A program made the position numbers and the translations under genes. A DNA stretch of 64,000 bases from Oscillospiraceae bacterium (GTDB taxonomy: Bacteria; Bacillota_A; Clostridia; Oscillospirales; Oscillospiraceae), in assembly GCA_021771675.1 (NCBI GenBank), contig JAETOP010000006.1, forward strand, positions 1 to 64,000, read 5' to 3'. Within the stretch, counting starts at the first letter, position 1, and every line of letters begins with the position of its first letter. The notes under the pieces are model-generated. The model did no database searches, was not told the origin of the DNA, and worked only from the letters and a program-made list of their open reading frames with translations. Positions 8,475-18,208 of the stretch are shown here, piece by piece.

Positions 8475-9273
8475 AGACATTACCCTGGGCCAATTCTTCC
8501 CGGGAACATCCCCCATCCACCGGATGGACCCCAGAACCAAGCTGATTCTGACGATTGTGTATATCGTGGCGCTGTTTCTGGCAAACAACTGGTTTTCCTA
8601 TCTGCTGATGATGGTGTTCCTGGTGTCCTGCATCAAAATCTCCGGCATCCCCCCCAAATCCATCGTCTGCGGCATGAAGCCTCTGGTTTTTATTCTGATT
8701 TTTACCGCGGTGCTGAACCTGTTCTACTCAGAGGGCGGCGTGGTTCTGGTCCGAATTGGCTCCCTTGCCATTACCACAGCGGGATTAAAGCGGGCCTTCT
8801 TTATGATTTGGCGGATTCTCATGCTGATTTCCGGCACCTTCCTGCTGACCTATACCACCTCTCCCATCTCCCTGACCGACGGCTTGGAGACGCTGATGAA
8901 CCCGCTGAAAAATATCCGGGTCCCGGTGCATGAGCTGGCCATGATGATGAGCATTGCGCTGCGGATGATCCCCACCCTTATTGAGGAGACAGACAAGATC
9001 ATGAACGCCCAGAAGGCAAGAGGGGCGGATTTTGAATCCGGAAGCATCATTGACCGGGCAAAGGCCCTGGTTCCCATTTTGGTGCCCCTGTTCATCAGTG
9101 CCTTCCGCCGGGCCGATGAACTGGCCACCGCCATGGAGTGCCGCTGCTACCAGGGGGGAGAGGGGCGGACGAAGATGAAGCTGCTCCGCTTTTCCCGGGT
9201 GGACATCCAGGCGTTCCTGGTCTGTGCCTGTCTGGTGGCCGGTGTGATTACCCTGGCTTCCTTCGGCCTTTGA
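8467..9273 (+). CDS. ecfT: Energy-coupling factor transporter transmembrane protein EcfT
   Basis: Membrane subunit that couples the ATPases to S components. 268 residues with several hydrophobic segments, the first in the 25-55 region, and the cytoplasmic coupling-helix region with Ala-Arg-Gly signatures (ARGAD near residue 183). The start overlaps ecfA2 by 8 nt, typical of a tight operon. The truA start follows after 8 nt. Confidence 0.95.
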   Translation: MLKDITLGQFFPGTSPIHRMDPRTKLILTIVYIVALFLANNWFSYLLMMVFLVSCIKISGIPPKSIVCGMKPLVFILIFTAVLNLFYSEGGVVLVRIGSLAITTAGLKRAFFMIWRILMLISGTFLLTYTTSPISLTDGLETLMNPLKNIRVPVHELAMMMSIALRMIPTLIEETDKIMNAQKARGADFESGSIIDRAKALVPILVPLFISAFRRADELATAMECRCYQGGEGRTKMKLLRFSRVDIQAFLVCACLVAGVITLASFGL

Positions 9274-9281
9274 GGTGCGGT

Positions 9282-10049
9282 ATGCGGAATATCGCCCTGT
9301 TTTTAACATATCTTGGAACAGCATACCACGGCTGGCAGGTGCAGAAGAACCTGCCCACCGTTGCCGAAACCATGGAGAAGGCCGCCGCCATGGTGGTGGG
9401 TCATCCGGTGCATATGACCGGCTGCGGCAGAACCGACGCGGGGGTTCACGCCCGGTGCTATGTGGCGAATTTCCGCACCGGTTCCACCATTCCAACAGAG
9501 CGGCTGCCCTACGCCCTGAACACCCATCTGCCCTGTGACATTGTGGTGACAAAGGCCTTTGAGGTCCACGATGGATTCAATGCCATCGGCTCCTGTGTCA
9601 AAAAGGAGTATACCTATCAGATTTATAATTCCCGGCTGAAGGACCCGTTCTATGTAAATCGGGCGTGGTTTTACCCAAAGCATCTGGATGAAAGCATCAT
9701 GGCCCAGGCAGCCGCTCAGTTTGTGGGGACCCACGATTTTGCCGCTGTCCGCAGCGTGGGGACGGATGTGAAGTCCACGGTTCGGACGGTCTACTATTAC
9801 AATGTGGAGCGGCAGGGGGATTTGATTATCCTTCGGGTCTGCGCCAACGGCTTCCTCTACAACATGGCCCGGGCGATGGCGGGGACGGTGGTCTACTGCG
9901 CCGAGGGAAAAATCCGCCCGGAGCAGATCGGAGAAATTCTGGACTCCGGCAACCGGACTGCGGCTGGGCCCACCGTTCCGCCGGGGGGACTGTATATGAC
10001 CCATTTGTGGTATGACGATGGAGTCGAAAAGTTCCAGTGCGGCAGATAA
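9282..10049 (+). CDS. truA: tRNA pseudouridine(38-40) synthase TruA
   Basis: Converts U38-U40 of the tRNA anticodon stem-loop to pseudouridine. The catalytic Asp is in GCGRTDAGVHA (about residues 46-56), and the later family motifs NGFLYNMAR and a C-terminal PTVPPGGL-type ending are present. 255 residues. The frame is open upstream into ecfT, but the ATG at MRNIALFLTYLG matches the family start and follows a GGTGCGG stretch. ECF-truA linkage is common in Firmicutes, where rplM-rpsI usually follow; here a separate ClpE-like unit follows. Confidence 0.95.
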   Translation: MRNIALFLTYLGTAYHGWQVQKNLPTVAETMEKAAAMVVGHPVHMTGCGRTDAGVHARCYVANFRTGSTIPTERLPYALNTHLPCDIVVTKAFEVHDGFNAIGSCVKKEYTYQIYNSRLKDPFYVNRAWFYPKHLDESIMAQAAAQFVGTHDFAAVRSVGTDVKSTVRTVYYYNVERQGDLIILRVCANGFLYNMARAMAGTVVYCAEGKIRPEQIGEILDSGNRTAAGPTVPPGGLYMTHLWYDDGVEKFQCGR

Positions 10050-10094
10050 GTGAAGAGTTCATAATTTGTTTTTCCTTTTTGCCTGGGAATATGC

Positions 10095-10100
10095 TATACT
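10095..10100 (+). promoter_or_regulatory. -10 box of the clpE-like gene
   Basis: TATACT preceded by TATG, an extended -10-like context; no good -35 at the right distance. It lies about 95 nt before the start codon and 20 nt before the leader hairpin. Confidence 0.4.
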
Positions 10101-10121
10101 GCGTTCCAAAGGATTATCCTT

Positions 10122-10172
10122 GGGAGACTCTGACGAAATCAGCTGCCGAAGGCGATTTGTTCAGAGGCTCCC
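10122..10172 (+). promoter_or_regulatory. Leader hairpin of the clpE-like gene
   Basis: A 51-nt imperfect inverted repeat (GGGAG-CTCTGA-AAATC against GATTTG-TCAGAG-CTCCC) sits between the -10 box and the ribosome site. It is not a CIRCE element and I see no CtsR heptamer repeats, so the heat-shock control usual for this family is not evident. It could be an RNA-level control element or a protein-binding dyad. Confidence 0.45.
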
Positions 10173-10193
10173 ATACAAAAGGAGTGAGATTAT

Positions 10194-12467
10194 TTGCAGC
10201 CTAAAATGTGCGTAAGATGCAAGAAAAATGTAGCGGTTGTCTTTATAACCAAAATTGAGAACGGCAACACCCTGAACGAAGGGTATTGCCTGAAATGTGC
10301 CAGAAGCCTGGGGATTCCTCAGATCGACCAGGTGGTTAAGCAGATGGGAATTTCCGAGGACGATTTGGATATGCTCAGTGACGAAATGAGCAGTGTGTTC
10401 GGCCAAAATGATTCTGAGGACGAAGAGGACAGCCCGGAGAGAAGAACAGCTACCTTTCCGTTGCTGAATCAGCTCTTCGGCTCGGGGGCCATCCATCCCG
10501 CCAGAAAGCCGGAGCCAGCCAAGGAACAGCCGCAGGAGCCGAAAAAGAAGGGGAAGAAGCACAAATTCCTGGATTCCTATTGTATGGACCTGACCGGCAG
10601 AGCCCGGGAGGGGAAGCTGGATCAGGTGATTGGCCGGGAGGTGGAAACCGAGCGGGTAATCCAGATTCTCAACCGCCGGCAGAAAAACAATCCCTGCCTG
10701 GTAGGCGAGCCCGGGGTGGGCAAAACCGCCATTGCCGAGGGGCTGGCCCAGAGAATTGTGGCCGGGGACGTTCCCTATAAGCTTCGGGACAAAGAGGTTT
10801 TCCTGCTGGATTTGACGGCTCTGGTGGCGGGAACCCAGTTCCGGGGCCAGTTCGAGAGCCGAATGAAGAGTTTGATTACGGAAATCAAGGAGTGCGGCAA
10901 CATCATCTTAGTGGTGGACGAGGTTCACAACCTGGTGGGGGCCGGAGATGCCGAGGGCAGCATGAACGCTGCCAACATTCTCAAGCCGCCCCTGTCCCGG
11001 GGGGACATCCAGATCATCGGCGCCACCACTCATACGGAATACCGGAAGTATATCGAAAAGGATGCGGCGCTTGAGCGCCGCTTCCAGCCTGTCACCGTGG
11101 CGGAGCCCACCCTGGAGCAGGCAATTCAGATCATCCAGGGAATCTCCAAAATCTATGGGCAGTACCACAGCGTCACCATTTCCCCAGAGATTGCCCGGCA
11201 GTGCGTGATTTTGTCGGAGCGTTATATCACCGACCGGTTCCTGCCTGACAAGGCCATTGATCTGCTGGATGAGGCCTGCTCCGATGTAAACCTGCAAAGC
11301 AGGGAGCTTTCCAGACTGGCAGAGCTGCGCAAAGAGCGGGACGATTATGAGCTGGAGCTGCGAATGCTCAATGACGATACCGAGAACCAGAATTTTGAGC
11401 GCATGGCTACCATCCGCAGCCGCCTGTGTCAGCTGGCCGCAGAGATTGAGGAGCTGGAAAAGCAGCCCCTGCCCGCAGTGACCATGGAGAATCTGGCGAG
11501 GATTATTGAGCTCTGGACGAAAATCCCCGCCTCCAAGATCAAAGCCCAGGAGTATCAGCAGATGAAGGGGCTGGCGGACCGCCTGCGTTCCCACATTGTG
11601 GGTCAGGATGAGGCGGTGGACGCCGTAGCCCGGGCCATCCGCCGGAACCGAGTGGGGATTTCCCCCAAGAAGCGGCCGGTGTCCTTTATCTTTGTGGGAC
11701 CCACCGGCGTGGGAAAGACCGAGCTGGTGAAATGTCTGGCTTCCGACCTGTTTGACAGTGTGGACAGCCTGATTCGCCTGGATATGTCGGAATACATGGA
11801 GAAGCATACCGTCTCCAAGCTCATCGGCTCTCCTCCGGGCTATGTGGGCTATGACGAGGCCGGGCAGCTCACTGAGCAGATTCGCCGCCGACCCTACAGC
11901 GTGGTGCTTTTTGACGAAATCGAAAAGGCTCACCCTGATGTGCTGAATATTCTGCTGCAGGTTCTGGATGACGGACGGATCACCGACTCCCAGGGCCGGG
12001 TGGTGAATTTTGAGAATGCCGTCATTGTCATGACCTCCAACGCAGGCTCTGAGGGGATGAGCGGCAGCATGGGTTTCGGCAGAACCCAGCAGGATCAGGT
12101 GAAGGAAAAGACCATGAAGGCCCTGCAGGGCTTCCTCCGGCCGGAGTTTCTAAACCGGGTAGATGAGATCATCACCTTCAACCACCTGACCCAGGAGAAT
12201 TTCCTGAGCATTGCCGACATCATGCTTTCCGAGCTTCGTGAGAGCCTTGCGGGCAGGGGGCTGACCTTTACCTGGGATGCTTCCATCCGGGACTATCTGG
12301 TGAAGCAGGCTTACTCCCTCACCTATGGAGCCAGAAATCTCCGCCGCACCATCCAGCGCAGCCTGGAAGACCCCATCAGCGAGGCCATTATTGACAGCTT
12401 TGAGAAGCCAATCAGCAGCATCCACGCCTATGTGGAGGGCGACCAGGTTAAGTTGAAGACAGAGTAA
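10194..12467 (+). CDS. clpE: ClpE-like AAA+ unfoldase with N-terminal zinc finger
   Basis: HSP100-type ATPase that unfolds substrates, usually for ClpP. The N-terminus has a Cys4 zinc finger (CVRC at about residues 6-9, CLKC about 29-32), the ClpE hallmark, instead of the ClpC repeat domain. AAA1 Walker A is GEPGVGKT (about 170-177) and AAA2 is GPTGVGKT (about 501-508). A short coiled-coil middle region lies around 375-430, and the AAA2 end has [10 protein letters not shown]. The start is TTG: GGAG sits 9 nt upstream, while the next ATG is 12 nt further on. 757 residues. Single gene between its own leader and a terminator. Confidence 0.9.
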   Translation: MQPKMCVRCKKNVAVVFITKIENGNTLNEGYCLKCARSLGIPQIDQVVKQMGISEDDLDMLSDEMSSVFGQNDSEDEEDSPERRTATFPLLNQLFGSGAIHPARKPEPAKEQPQEPKKKGKKHKFLDSYCMDLTGRAREGKLDQVIGREVETERVIQILNRRQKNNPCLVGEPGVGKTAIAEGLAQRIVAGDVPYKLRDKEVFLLDLTALVAGTQFRGQFESRMKSLITEIKECGNIILVVDEVHNLVGAGDAEGSMNAANILKPPLSRGDIQIIGATTHTEYRKYIEKDAALERRFQPVTVAEPTLEQAIQIIQGISKIYGQYHSVTISPEIARQCVILSERYITDRFLPDKAIDLLDEACSDVNLQSRELSRLAELRKERDDYELELRMLNDDTENQNFERMATIRSRLCQLAAEIEELEKQPLPAVTMENLARIIELWTKIPASKIKAQEYQQMKGLADRLRSHIVGQDEAVDAVARAIRRNRVGISPKKRPVSFIFVGPTGVGKTELVKCLASDLFDSVDSLIRLDMSEYMEKHTVSKLIGSPPGYVGYDEAGQLTEQIRRRPYSVVLFDEIEKAHPDVLNILLQVLDDGRITDSQGRVVNFENAVIVMTSNAGSEGMSGSMGFGRTQQDQVKEKTMKALQGFLRPEFLNRVDEIITFNHLTQENFLSIADIMLSELRESLAGRGLTFTWDASIRDYLVKQAYSLTYGARNLRRTIQRSLEDPISEAIIDSFEKPISSIHAYVEGDQVKLKTE

Positions 12468-12472
12468 GTAAC

Positions 12473-12506
12473 GGGGCAGCCTCCATTAAGAGGGCTGCCC
12501 CATTCA
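12473..12506 (+). terminator. Terminator after the clpE-like gene
   Basis: GGGGCAGCC (12473-12481) pairs with GGCTGCCCC (12493-12501), followed by ATTCATTTT. Confidence 0.75.
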
Positions 12507-12524
12507 TTTTCTGCTGTGATAAAC

Positions 12525-12557
12525 ATTTGGGGTCAGGCATGCCGCCTGACCCCAAAT
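12525..12557 (-). terminator. Terminator after the SH3-domain lipoprotein gene
   Basis: Perfect 14-bp stem (ATTTGGGGTCAGGC, 12525-12538, with 12544-12557) and 5-nt loop, between convergent genes. It can serve both strands. Confidence 0.75.
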
Positions 12558-12580
12558 TATCATCTATCGGTTTCGGAAAA

Positions 12581-13798
12581 TCAGTTCAGTCGCACGTAGT
12601 CCATGCAAATCCAGCCCAGATCGATTCTGCCCCAGATACGGCCATCATTGCTGGCGACGGTTTCCAGAATGGTAACGGTGTCGCCGGAGGACTTGCTGCC
12701 CACGGTATCGTAGTTGGTGCCGGCGCCTGCACGGATGTTCACAGTGTTGCCGGTAATCACACCGGTTCGGCCGGAAGTCGTTCCGTTGTTTCCGCCGGTA
12801 GTTCCTCCGGTGGTGCCGCCAGTGCTGCCATCCACACTGATATAATCCATGGAGACCCAACCGCCGCTGGTATAGCCCCAGTTGGTGCCCCCAACCTTGA
12901 TCTGCTGCATGATCTGCACCCGGTCATTCTGGTTTAGAGACTTGACCTTGTCATAGGTGGTGCCCGGGCCGCTGCGGACGTTCAGCTGGGTTGCGGTGAC
13001 GGTGCCGTAGACGGAGTTGGTGCCCACATCGCCGTCCACATACACATAGGACAGGCTGACCCAGCCCTTATCTGTGCGGCCCCAGCCGTTGCTGCTCTCC
13101 AGAATGGTGATCCGGTCGCCATAGGTGTAGCTGCCCACCCGGTCAGCGCTCTGGCTGGCAGTGCGGCGGATGTTCAGCTCGCTGGCAGTTACCACAGCCT
13201 TTTTAGAACCTGCAGGAGTGCCGGTACCGGTAATGTTGTCAACAGTGGGGGTAGTGGGATTGGTTGTGGGGGTAGTGGGATTGGTGGCTGTCGTAGGAGT
13301 GGTGGAGGTGGTGGGATTGGTGCTGCCGGGGGTGCTGGTGTCGTCGGAAGAGATGGTCACATTGCTCATATCCAGCATCTCAGTATTGACCCAGCCCAGG
13401 ACGTTCCCTGCCAGGTAATTGACAAAAGCCCAAGTGCCGCTGAGAACAGATTCAACACGCGCTACTTCCAACTCTTCCCCTGCATCAAGAGCAGTAATCA
13501 CACGGGCACTATTGCTGGGGTTGGAGCGGAGATTTGTAAGTTCCTTTACCACAGCAATATTGTCCTTGGGCGCAGTGGTGGGGACAGTTGTTGGAGCAGT
13601 GGTGGGAGCGGAGGTAGGCTCTGTTGTCACAACATTGGGGATGTCACTGCTGGGCTGCGTATCTTCAGCGGAAGGCTCGGTATTATTGCCGCCGGGAAGC
13701 AGCGAACAGCCGCTGAGCATGGCCATGGTCAGCAGCAGGACCAGACTCAGGCTCAATAGGCGGCAAAGAGACTTCTTCTTTTTGAAGGGGTAATTCAT
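12581..13798 (-). CDS. Lipoprotein with four bacterial SH3 domains
   Basis: Exported surface protein probably involved in cell-wall binding. A lipoprotein signal ends in the lipobox LSGC (about residues 28-31). A Thr/Pro-rich linker (around 40-80) follows, then SH3b repeat 1, a second Thr/Pro-rich linker (around 155-190) and three more SH3b repeats, each with an LN(I/V)R motif and a GWVS-type end. No catalytic domain is seen, so it may be a binding or scaffolding protein rather than a hydrolase. GGGAGGTAA precedes the ATG. Monocistronic from a TTGACA-18-TATAAT promoter. Confidence 0.9.
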   Translation of the reverse strand: MNYPFKKKKSLCRLLSLSLVLLLTMAMLSGCSLLPGGNNTEPSAEDTQPSSDIPNVVTTEPTSAPTTAPTTVPTTAPKDNIAVVKELTNLRSNPSNSARVITALDAGEELEVARVESVLSGTWAFVNYLAGNVLGWVNTEMLDMSNVTISSDDTSTPGSTNPTTSTTPTTATNPTTPTTNPTTPTVDNITGTGTPAGSKKAVVTASELNIRRTASQSADRVGSYTYGDRITILESSNGWGRTDKGWVSLSYVYVDGDVGTNSVYGTVTATQLNVRSGPGTTYDKVKSLNQNDRVQIMQQIKVGGTNWGYTSGGWVSMDYISVDGSTGGTTGGTTGGNNGTTSGRTGVITGNTVNIRAGAGTNYDTVGSKSSGDTVTILETVASNDGRIWGRIDLGWICMDYVRLN

Positions 13799-13833
13799 AA
13801 GGTTACCTCCCTTTCTAATTTTTTCACACGCAT

Positions 13834-13863
13834 ATTATATCGGATTATGGGGCCGATTGTCAA
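13834..13863 (-). promoter_or_regulatory. Promoter of the SH3 lipoprotein gene
   Basis: Minus-strand consensus TTGACA, 18-bp spacer, TATAAT, about 36 nt before the start codon. Confidence 0.85.
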
Positions 13864-13980
13864 TAGGATAAGAATTATTTAATGATTGATTCATGAGTTA
13901 GGATGCCCGAATTCTTGTGAATCGTGCATGGAAAAATTGGTAAAAAACAGGCTGTAATTTCAATATTCATCAGGAAACAC

Positions 13981-14010
13981 TTGACATCCCCGTAAGATAG
14001 ATGGTAGAAT
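13981..14010 (+). promoter_or_regulatory. Promoter of the cysS T-box operon
   Basis: TTGACA (13981-13986), 18-bp spacer, TAGAAT (14005-14010); transcription would start just before the T-box leader. Confidence 0.85.
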
Positions 14011-14016
14011 AGAAAA

Positions 14017-14222
14017 AGTTTCATACCGCAGTGAACGGAAAGAGTAGCGCTGTCCATCCATCAGAGAGTTCGGGCCACCGGCTGAAAGCCCGAATGGATT
14101 TGGCTTCGTGAACGTGCGTCCGGGAGCGGATTCTTTCAAAAGTGAGAAATGAGAGTGGAACCGCGGCTTTCCGCCGCCTCTTGTACAGCCGGACGGGACT
14201 GTATAAGAGGCGTTTTGTTTTA
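14017..14222 (+). promoter_or_regulatory. T-box leader, cysteine type
   Basis: tRNA-sensing leader. The T-box core AGAGTGGAACCGCGG is at 14152-14166. Its TGGA (14156-14159) complements a tRNA end of UCCA, i.e. discriminator U73, which tRNA-Cys has. The loop-E AGTA is at 14043-14046, and a TGC at 14115-14117 after GTGAACG is a candidate specifier (tentative). The terminator stem (14176-14188 with 14199-14211) precedes GTTTTGTTTT. Uncharged tRNA-Cys should allow read-through into cysS. Confidence 0.92.
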
Positions 14223-14252
14223 CCAATTTTATTTACAAGGAGGAGATCGACC

Positions 14253-15680
14253 ATGTATCTTTATAATTCGGCAACCCACAAAAAGGAGCTCTTTACCCCC
14301 AATGACCCCAGCCTCGTGAAAATGTACACCTGCGGCCCAACGGTGTATCACTATGCCCACATCGGCAATCTGCGCTCCTATATCATGGAGGATGTGCTGG
14401 AAAAGGCCCTGCGGTATGAGGGTTACCCGGTGAAGCGGGTGATGAACATCACGGATGTGGGCCACCTGGCCTCCGATGCGGACACCGGCGAGGACAAAAT
14501 GCTCAAGGGCGCACGCCGGGAGCATAAGACCGTGATGGAAATTGCAAAATACTATACGGATGCCTTTTTCTCGGACTGCGACAAGCTGAACATCAAACGA
14601 GCCGATGTGGTGGAGCCTGCCACCAACTGCATTGATGAATACATCCACATGGTGTCCGTGCTGCTGGAAAAGGGGTGCGCCTACCTGGCGGGGGGCAATG
14701 TGTATTTTGACACCTCCACCCTGGAAAAATACTATGTGTTCAATGACCACGATGAGGAAGACCTGGCGGTGGGTGTCCGGGAGGGCGTGGAGGAGGATGC
14801 CAACAAGCGGAACAAAAATGATTTTGTCCTCTGGTTCACCAAATCCAAGTTTGAGGATCAGGCCCTGAAATGGGATTCTCCCTGGGGCGTGGGCTATCCC
14901 GGCTGGCACATCGAGTGCTCCTGCATTTCTATCAAGCATCTGGGGGAGGATCTGGACATTCACTGCGGCGGCATCGACAATGCCTTCCCCCACCACACCA
15001 ATGAGATCGCCCAGTCCGAGAGCTATCTGGGCCACAAGTGGTGCAATTACTGGTTCCATGTCCGCCACCTGAACGTGGACTATGGCGATGGCGCTTCCAA
15101 GATGAGCAAATCCAAAGGGGAATTTCTGACTGTTTCCCTGCTGGAGGAGAAGGGCTACGACCCCATGGCTTATCGGCTCTTCTGCCTGCAAAGCCACTAT
15201 CGCCGGAACCTGGTGTTCAACTGGGAGAATCTGGACAATGCCGCTGCGGCCTACCAGAAGCTGATTGCCAAAATCGCCACGCTGAATTCCGAAGGAGCGG
15301 TGGACAGTGCCGCTTTCGATGGCCTGAAGGAGCGCTTCCTGGGGGCGCTGAATGGCGACCTGAATACCTCCCTGGCGGTGACGGCTGTGTACGATGTGCT
15401 GAAAGCGAAGTGCAGTGATGCCACCAAACTGGCGGCGCTGGAGGATTTTGACCGTGTTCTGAGCCTGAACCTGATTTCTGCCGCCCAGGCCCTGCGCAAG
15501 AAGCAGGCGGAGGAAAAGGCAGCCAGCGCCGACCCGGAGGTGGACGCTCTGGTTGCCGCCCGCACTGCCGCCAAAAAGGCTAAAAACTTCCAGGAGGCAG
15601 ACCGGATTCGGGATGAACTGAAAGCCATGGGGGTGGAGATCACCGATACGCCCCAGGGAACCAAGTGGAGAAAAGTATGA
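14253..15680 (+). CDS. cysS: Cysteine--tRNA ligase
   Basis: Class I aminoacyl-tRNA synthetase charging tRNA-Cys. HIGH-type motif YAHIGN lies at about residue 35 and KMSKS at about 282. Zinc ligands are expected at the Cys in CGPTVY, the Cys in HIECSCIS, and His in the FPHHTNE region. 475 residues, usual length. An upstream in-frame extension exists, but the ATG follows AGGAGGAGATCGACC and the family begins MYLYNSATHKKE. Overlaps polA by 4 nt (ATGA). Controlled by the T-box in front. Confidence 0.97.
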   Translation: MYLYNSATHKKELFTPNDPSLVKMYTCGPTVYHYAHIGNLRSYIMEDVLEKALRYEGYPVKRVMNITDVGHLASDADTGEDKMLKGARREHKTVMEIAKYYTDAFFSDCDKLNIKRADVVEPATNCIDEYIHMVSVLLEKGCAYLAGGNVYFDTSTLEKYYVFNDHDEEDLAVGVREGVEEDANKRNKNDFVLWFTKSKFEDQALKWDSPWGVGYPGWHIECSCISIKHLGEDLDIHCGGIDNAFPHHTNEIAQSESYLGHKWCNYWFHVRHLNVDYGDGASKMSKSKGEFLTVSLLEEKGYDPMAYRLFCLQSHYRRNLVFNWENLDNAAAAYQKLIAKIATLNSEGAVDSAAFDGLKERFLGALNGDLNTSLAVTAVYDVLKAKCSDATKLAALEDFDRVLSLNLISAAQALRKKQAEEKAASADPEVDALVAARTAAKKAKNFQEADRIRDELKAMGVEITDTPQGTKWRKV

Positions 15681-18208
15681 AGCTGCTGATATTAGACGGC
15701 AACAGTGTTATTAACCGTGCCTTTTTTGGCGTCAAGCCCCTGACCACCCGGGAAGGACTCTATACCCATGCCATTTTTGGCTTCCTGAACATTCTGGAAC
15801 GGATGGAGAAGGAGGAACAGCCCGATGCGGTGGCAGTGGCCTTTGACCTCCATGGGCCCACATTCCGCCATCAGCGCTATGATGGCTACAAGGCTACCCG
15901 CCATGGGATGCCCGAGGAATTGGCCCAGCAGATGCCCTATACCAAGGAAATCCTCCGGGCCATGAATATCCCCATCTACGAATGTCAGGGCTGGGAGGCG
16001 GACGACGTGATTGGTACTGTGGGGCGGATCTGCTCCAACAATGCCTGGCAGTGCGTCATCGTCACCGGTGACCGGGACAGCCTGCAATTGATCGATGACT
16101 ATGTCAATGTGAAGCTGATTATCTCCAAGCCGGGCCAAACCAGCGCTACCTTGTTCACCCCGGAGCTGTTCCGGGAGGAATACGGCTTTGAGCCCAAAAA
16201 GCTCATTGATCTCAAGGCCCTGATGGGGGATTCCTCGGACAATATTCCCGGTGTGGCCGGCGTGGGCCCCAAAACGGCCAAGGAGCTGCTGGTCAAATTT
16301 GGCAGTCTGGACGGGGTGTATGCCCATCTGGAGGATGAATCCATCCGGCCCAAGCTTCGGGAAAAGCTGGAGGCGGGAAAGGAAAGCGCCTATCTGTCCT
16401 TTGAGCTTGCCACCATTGTTCCGGAGGCTCCCATTGATTTTGCGCCGGAGGATGCGCTGAAAAAGCCATACAACAGGGCGGAATTGTATCAGCTGTTTCA
16501 AAAGCTGGAATTCATCCGCCTGATCGACAAATACGGTCTGCGGGGGGCGGATTTGGAGACGCCCGCTGCTTCGAAAAAGACGGAGCGCCTTCCAAAAGCG
16601 GAAATGGTGCCGGAAAGCCTCACCCGCTGCGCTCTTTATGCCGCTCCCGACGGGAGCATTGGCGTGGCCTGGGGGGAGGGCGTCTGCTCGCTGACTCCAA
16701 TGGAAGTGCAGATGGGCGGATTCTCTCTGCCGGGAAATATCAAGCTGACCCTCCACGATTCCAAAACCACCCGCCACCGGCTGGAAGAGCTGGGGATTTC
16801 CTGCCCCGGCGCCGAATTCGACACCGCTCTGGCGGCATATGACCTGAACCCTTCCCAGTCCGACTATCCTGTGTCCAAGCTGGCAACCTCCTTCCTGGGC
16901 TTGAGCGTGGAGGATAGTGACGCCGCCGGGTGCGCCGAGGCGGTCTGGCTTCTGCGGGAGCCCCTGAAGGCGGAACTGGAAAAGGCAGGGGAGACCCGGC
17001 TCTACGAAACTATGGAGCTGCCCCTGTGCGATGTGCTCTACCGGATGGAGCGCCGGGGCATCGCCATTGACCGGAATCAGCTGGAACAGTTTGGCCGGAT
17101 GCTCTCCCAGCGGGTGACGGACTGCGAGGCGCTGATTTTCTCCTTCTCCGGGGAGTCCTTCAACATCAATTCTCCCAAGCAGCTGGGGGAGGTCCTGTTT
17201 GAAAAGCTGGGGCTGCCCCCGGTGAAGAAAACCAAGACCGGCTACGCCACCAATGCGGATGTGCTGGAAAAGCTGAAAAGCAAGCACCCCATCATCCCCG
17301 CCATCATGGATTACCGGATGCTCACCAAGCTGAAATCCACCTATGCCGACGGGCTGATGAAGGAAATCCGGGAGGACGGGAGAATCCACACCACCTTCCA
17401 GAATCTGGTAACAGCCACCGGGCGGCTGTCTTCCACGGAGCCCAATTTGCAGAATATTCCTGTCCGCACCGACCTGGGGGCTGAAATCCGGAAGATGTTT
17501 GTGCCCAAGCCGGGCTGTGTGCTGGTGGATGCGGACTACAGCCAGATCGAGCTGCGGGTGCTGGCCCATATTGCAGATGACAAAACCATGCAGCGGGCCT
17601 TCTGCTCCGGGGAGGACATCCACACCACCACTGCCGCCCAGGTTTTTGGAGTGGAGAAGGAGGCGGTCACTCCCCTGCAGCGCCGCCATGCCAAGGCAGT
17701 GAATTTCGGTATTGTGTATGGCATTTCTGAATTTTCCCTGGCGGAGGATATTGGGGTCAGCCGCTATGAGGCCCGGGCGTATATCGACCAATACCTGGCC
17801 ACCTATCACGGGGTTCGGGACTATATGAAAAATGTGGTTGACCATGCCCGGGAGCGGGGCTACACCGAAACCCTGTATGGCCGCAGGCGTTATATTCCGG
17901 AGCTGAAAAGCAGCAATTTCAATGTGCGGCAGGGAGCGGAGCGGATTGCTCTGAATACCCCCATCCAGGGTACCGCCGCTGACCTGATAAAACTGGCGAT
18001 GATTCGGGTGGAGAAGGCCCTGGAGGGGAACTTCCCGGAGGCGGAGCTGCTGCTCCAGGTCCACGACGAGCTGATTGTGGAATGCCCCGAGGAAATTGCT
18101 CCCCGGGTGGCAGAGCTGGTGAGCCGGGAAATGGAGCAGGTGGCTGCCCTGAGTGTCCCGCTGACAGCGGAGGCAAAATTCGGAAAAAGCTGGTACGATG
18201 CGAAATGA
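15677..18208 (+). CDS. polA: DNA polymerase I
   Basis: Repair and Okazaki-fragment polymerase. The 5'-nuclease domain (about 1-290) is intact with ACID motifs such as GWEADDVIG and TGDRDSLQL. The central 3'-5' exonuclease region is shortened and lacks the DxE metal motif, so proofreading is probably absent, as in Bacillus. The polymerase domain carries motif A DYSQIELR (about 619), motif B RRHAKAVNFGIVYG (about 668) and motif C VHDE (about 795). I chose ATG overlapping the cysS stop (ATGA); a GTG 12 nt earlier is possible. 843 residues. The 3' end overlaps rimI by 4 nt. Confidence 0.96.
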   Translation: MKLLILDGNSVINRAFFGVKPLTTREGLYTHAIFGFLNILERMEKEEQPDAVAVAFDLHGPTFRHQRYDGYKATRHGMPEELAQQMPYTKEILRAMNIPIYECQGWEADDVIGTVGRICSNNAWQCVIVTGDRDSLQLIDDYVNVKLIISKPGQTSATLFTPELFREEYGFEPKKLIDLKALMGDSSDNIPGVAGVGPKTAKELLVKFGSLDGVYAHLEDESIRPKLREKLEAGKESAYLSFELATIVPEAPIDFAPEDALKKPYNRAELYQLFQKLEFIRLIDKYGLRGADLETPAASKKTERLPKAEMVPESLTRCALYAAPDGSIGVAWGEGVCSLTPMEVQMGGFSLPGNIKLTLHDSKTTRHRLEELGISCPGAEFDTALAAYDLNPSQSDYPVSKLATSFLGLSVEDSDAAGCAEAVWLLREPLKAELEKAGETRLYETMELPLCDVLYRMERRGIAIDRNQLEQFGRMLSQRVTDCEALIFSFSGESFNINSPKQLGEVLFEKLGLPPVKKTKTGYATNADVLEKLKSKHPIIPAIMDYRMLTKLKSTYADGLMKEIREDGRIHTTFQNLVTATGRLSSTEPNLQNIPVRTDLGAEIRKMFVPKPGCVLVDADYSQIELRVLAHIADDKTMQRAFCSGEDIHTTTAAQVFGVEKEAVTPLQRRHAKAVNFGIVYGISEFSLAEDIGVSRYEARAYIDQYLATYHGVRDYMKNVVDHARERGYTETLYGRRRYIPELKSSNFNVRQGAERIALNTPIQGTAADLIKLAMIRVEKALEGNFPEAELLLQVHDELIVECPEEIAPRVAELVSREMEQVAALSVPLTAEAKFGKSWYDAK

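Noticed and set aside
15692..18064. A very long open frame (790 codons) on the minus strand opposite polA
   Set aside because: It is antisense to a gene with all polymerase motifs; long antisense frames arise from G+C-rich codon use. No ribosome site or family pattern.
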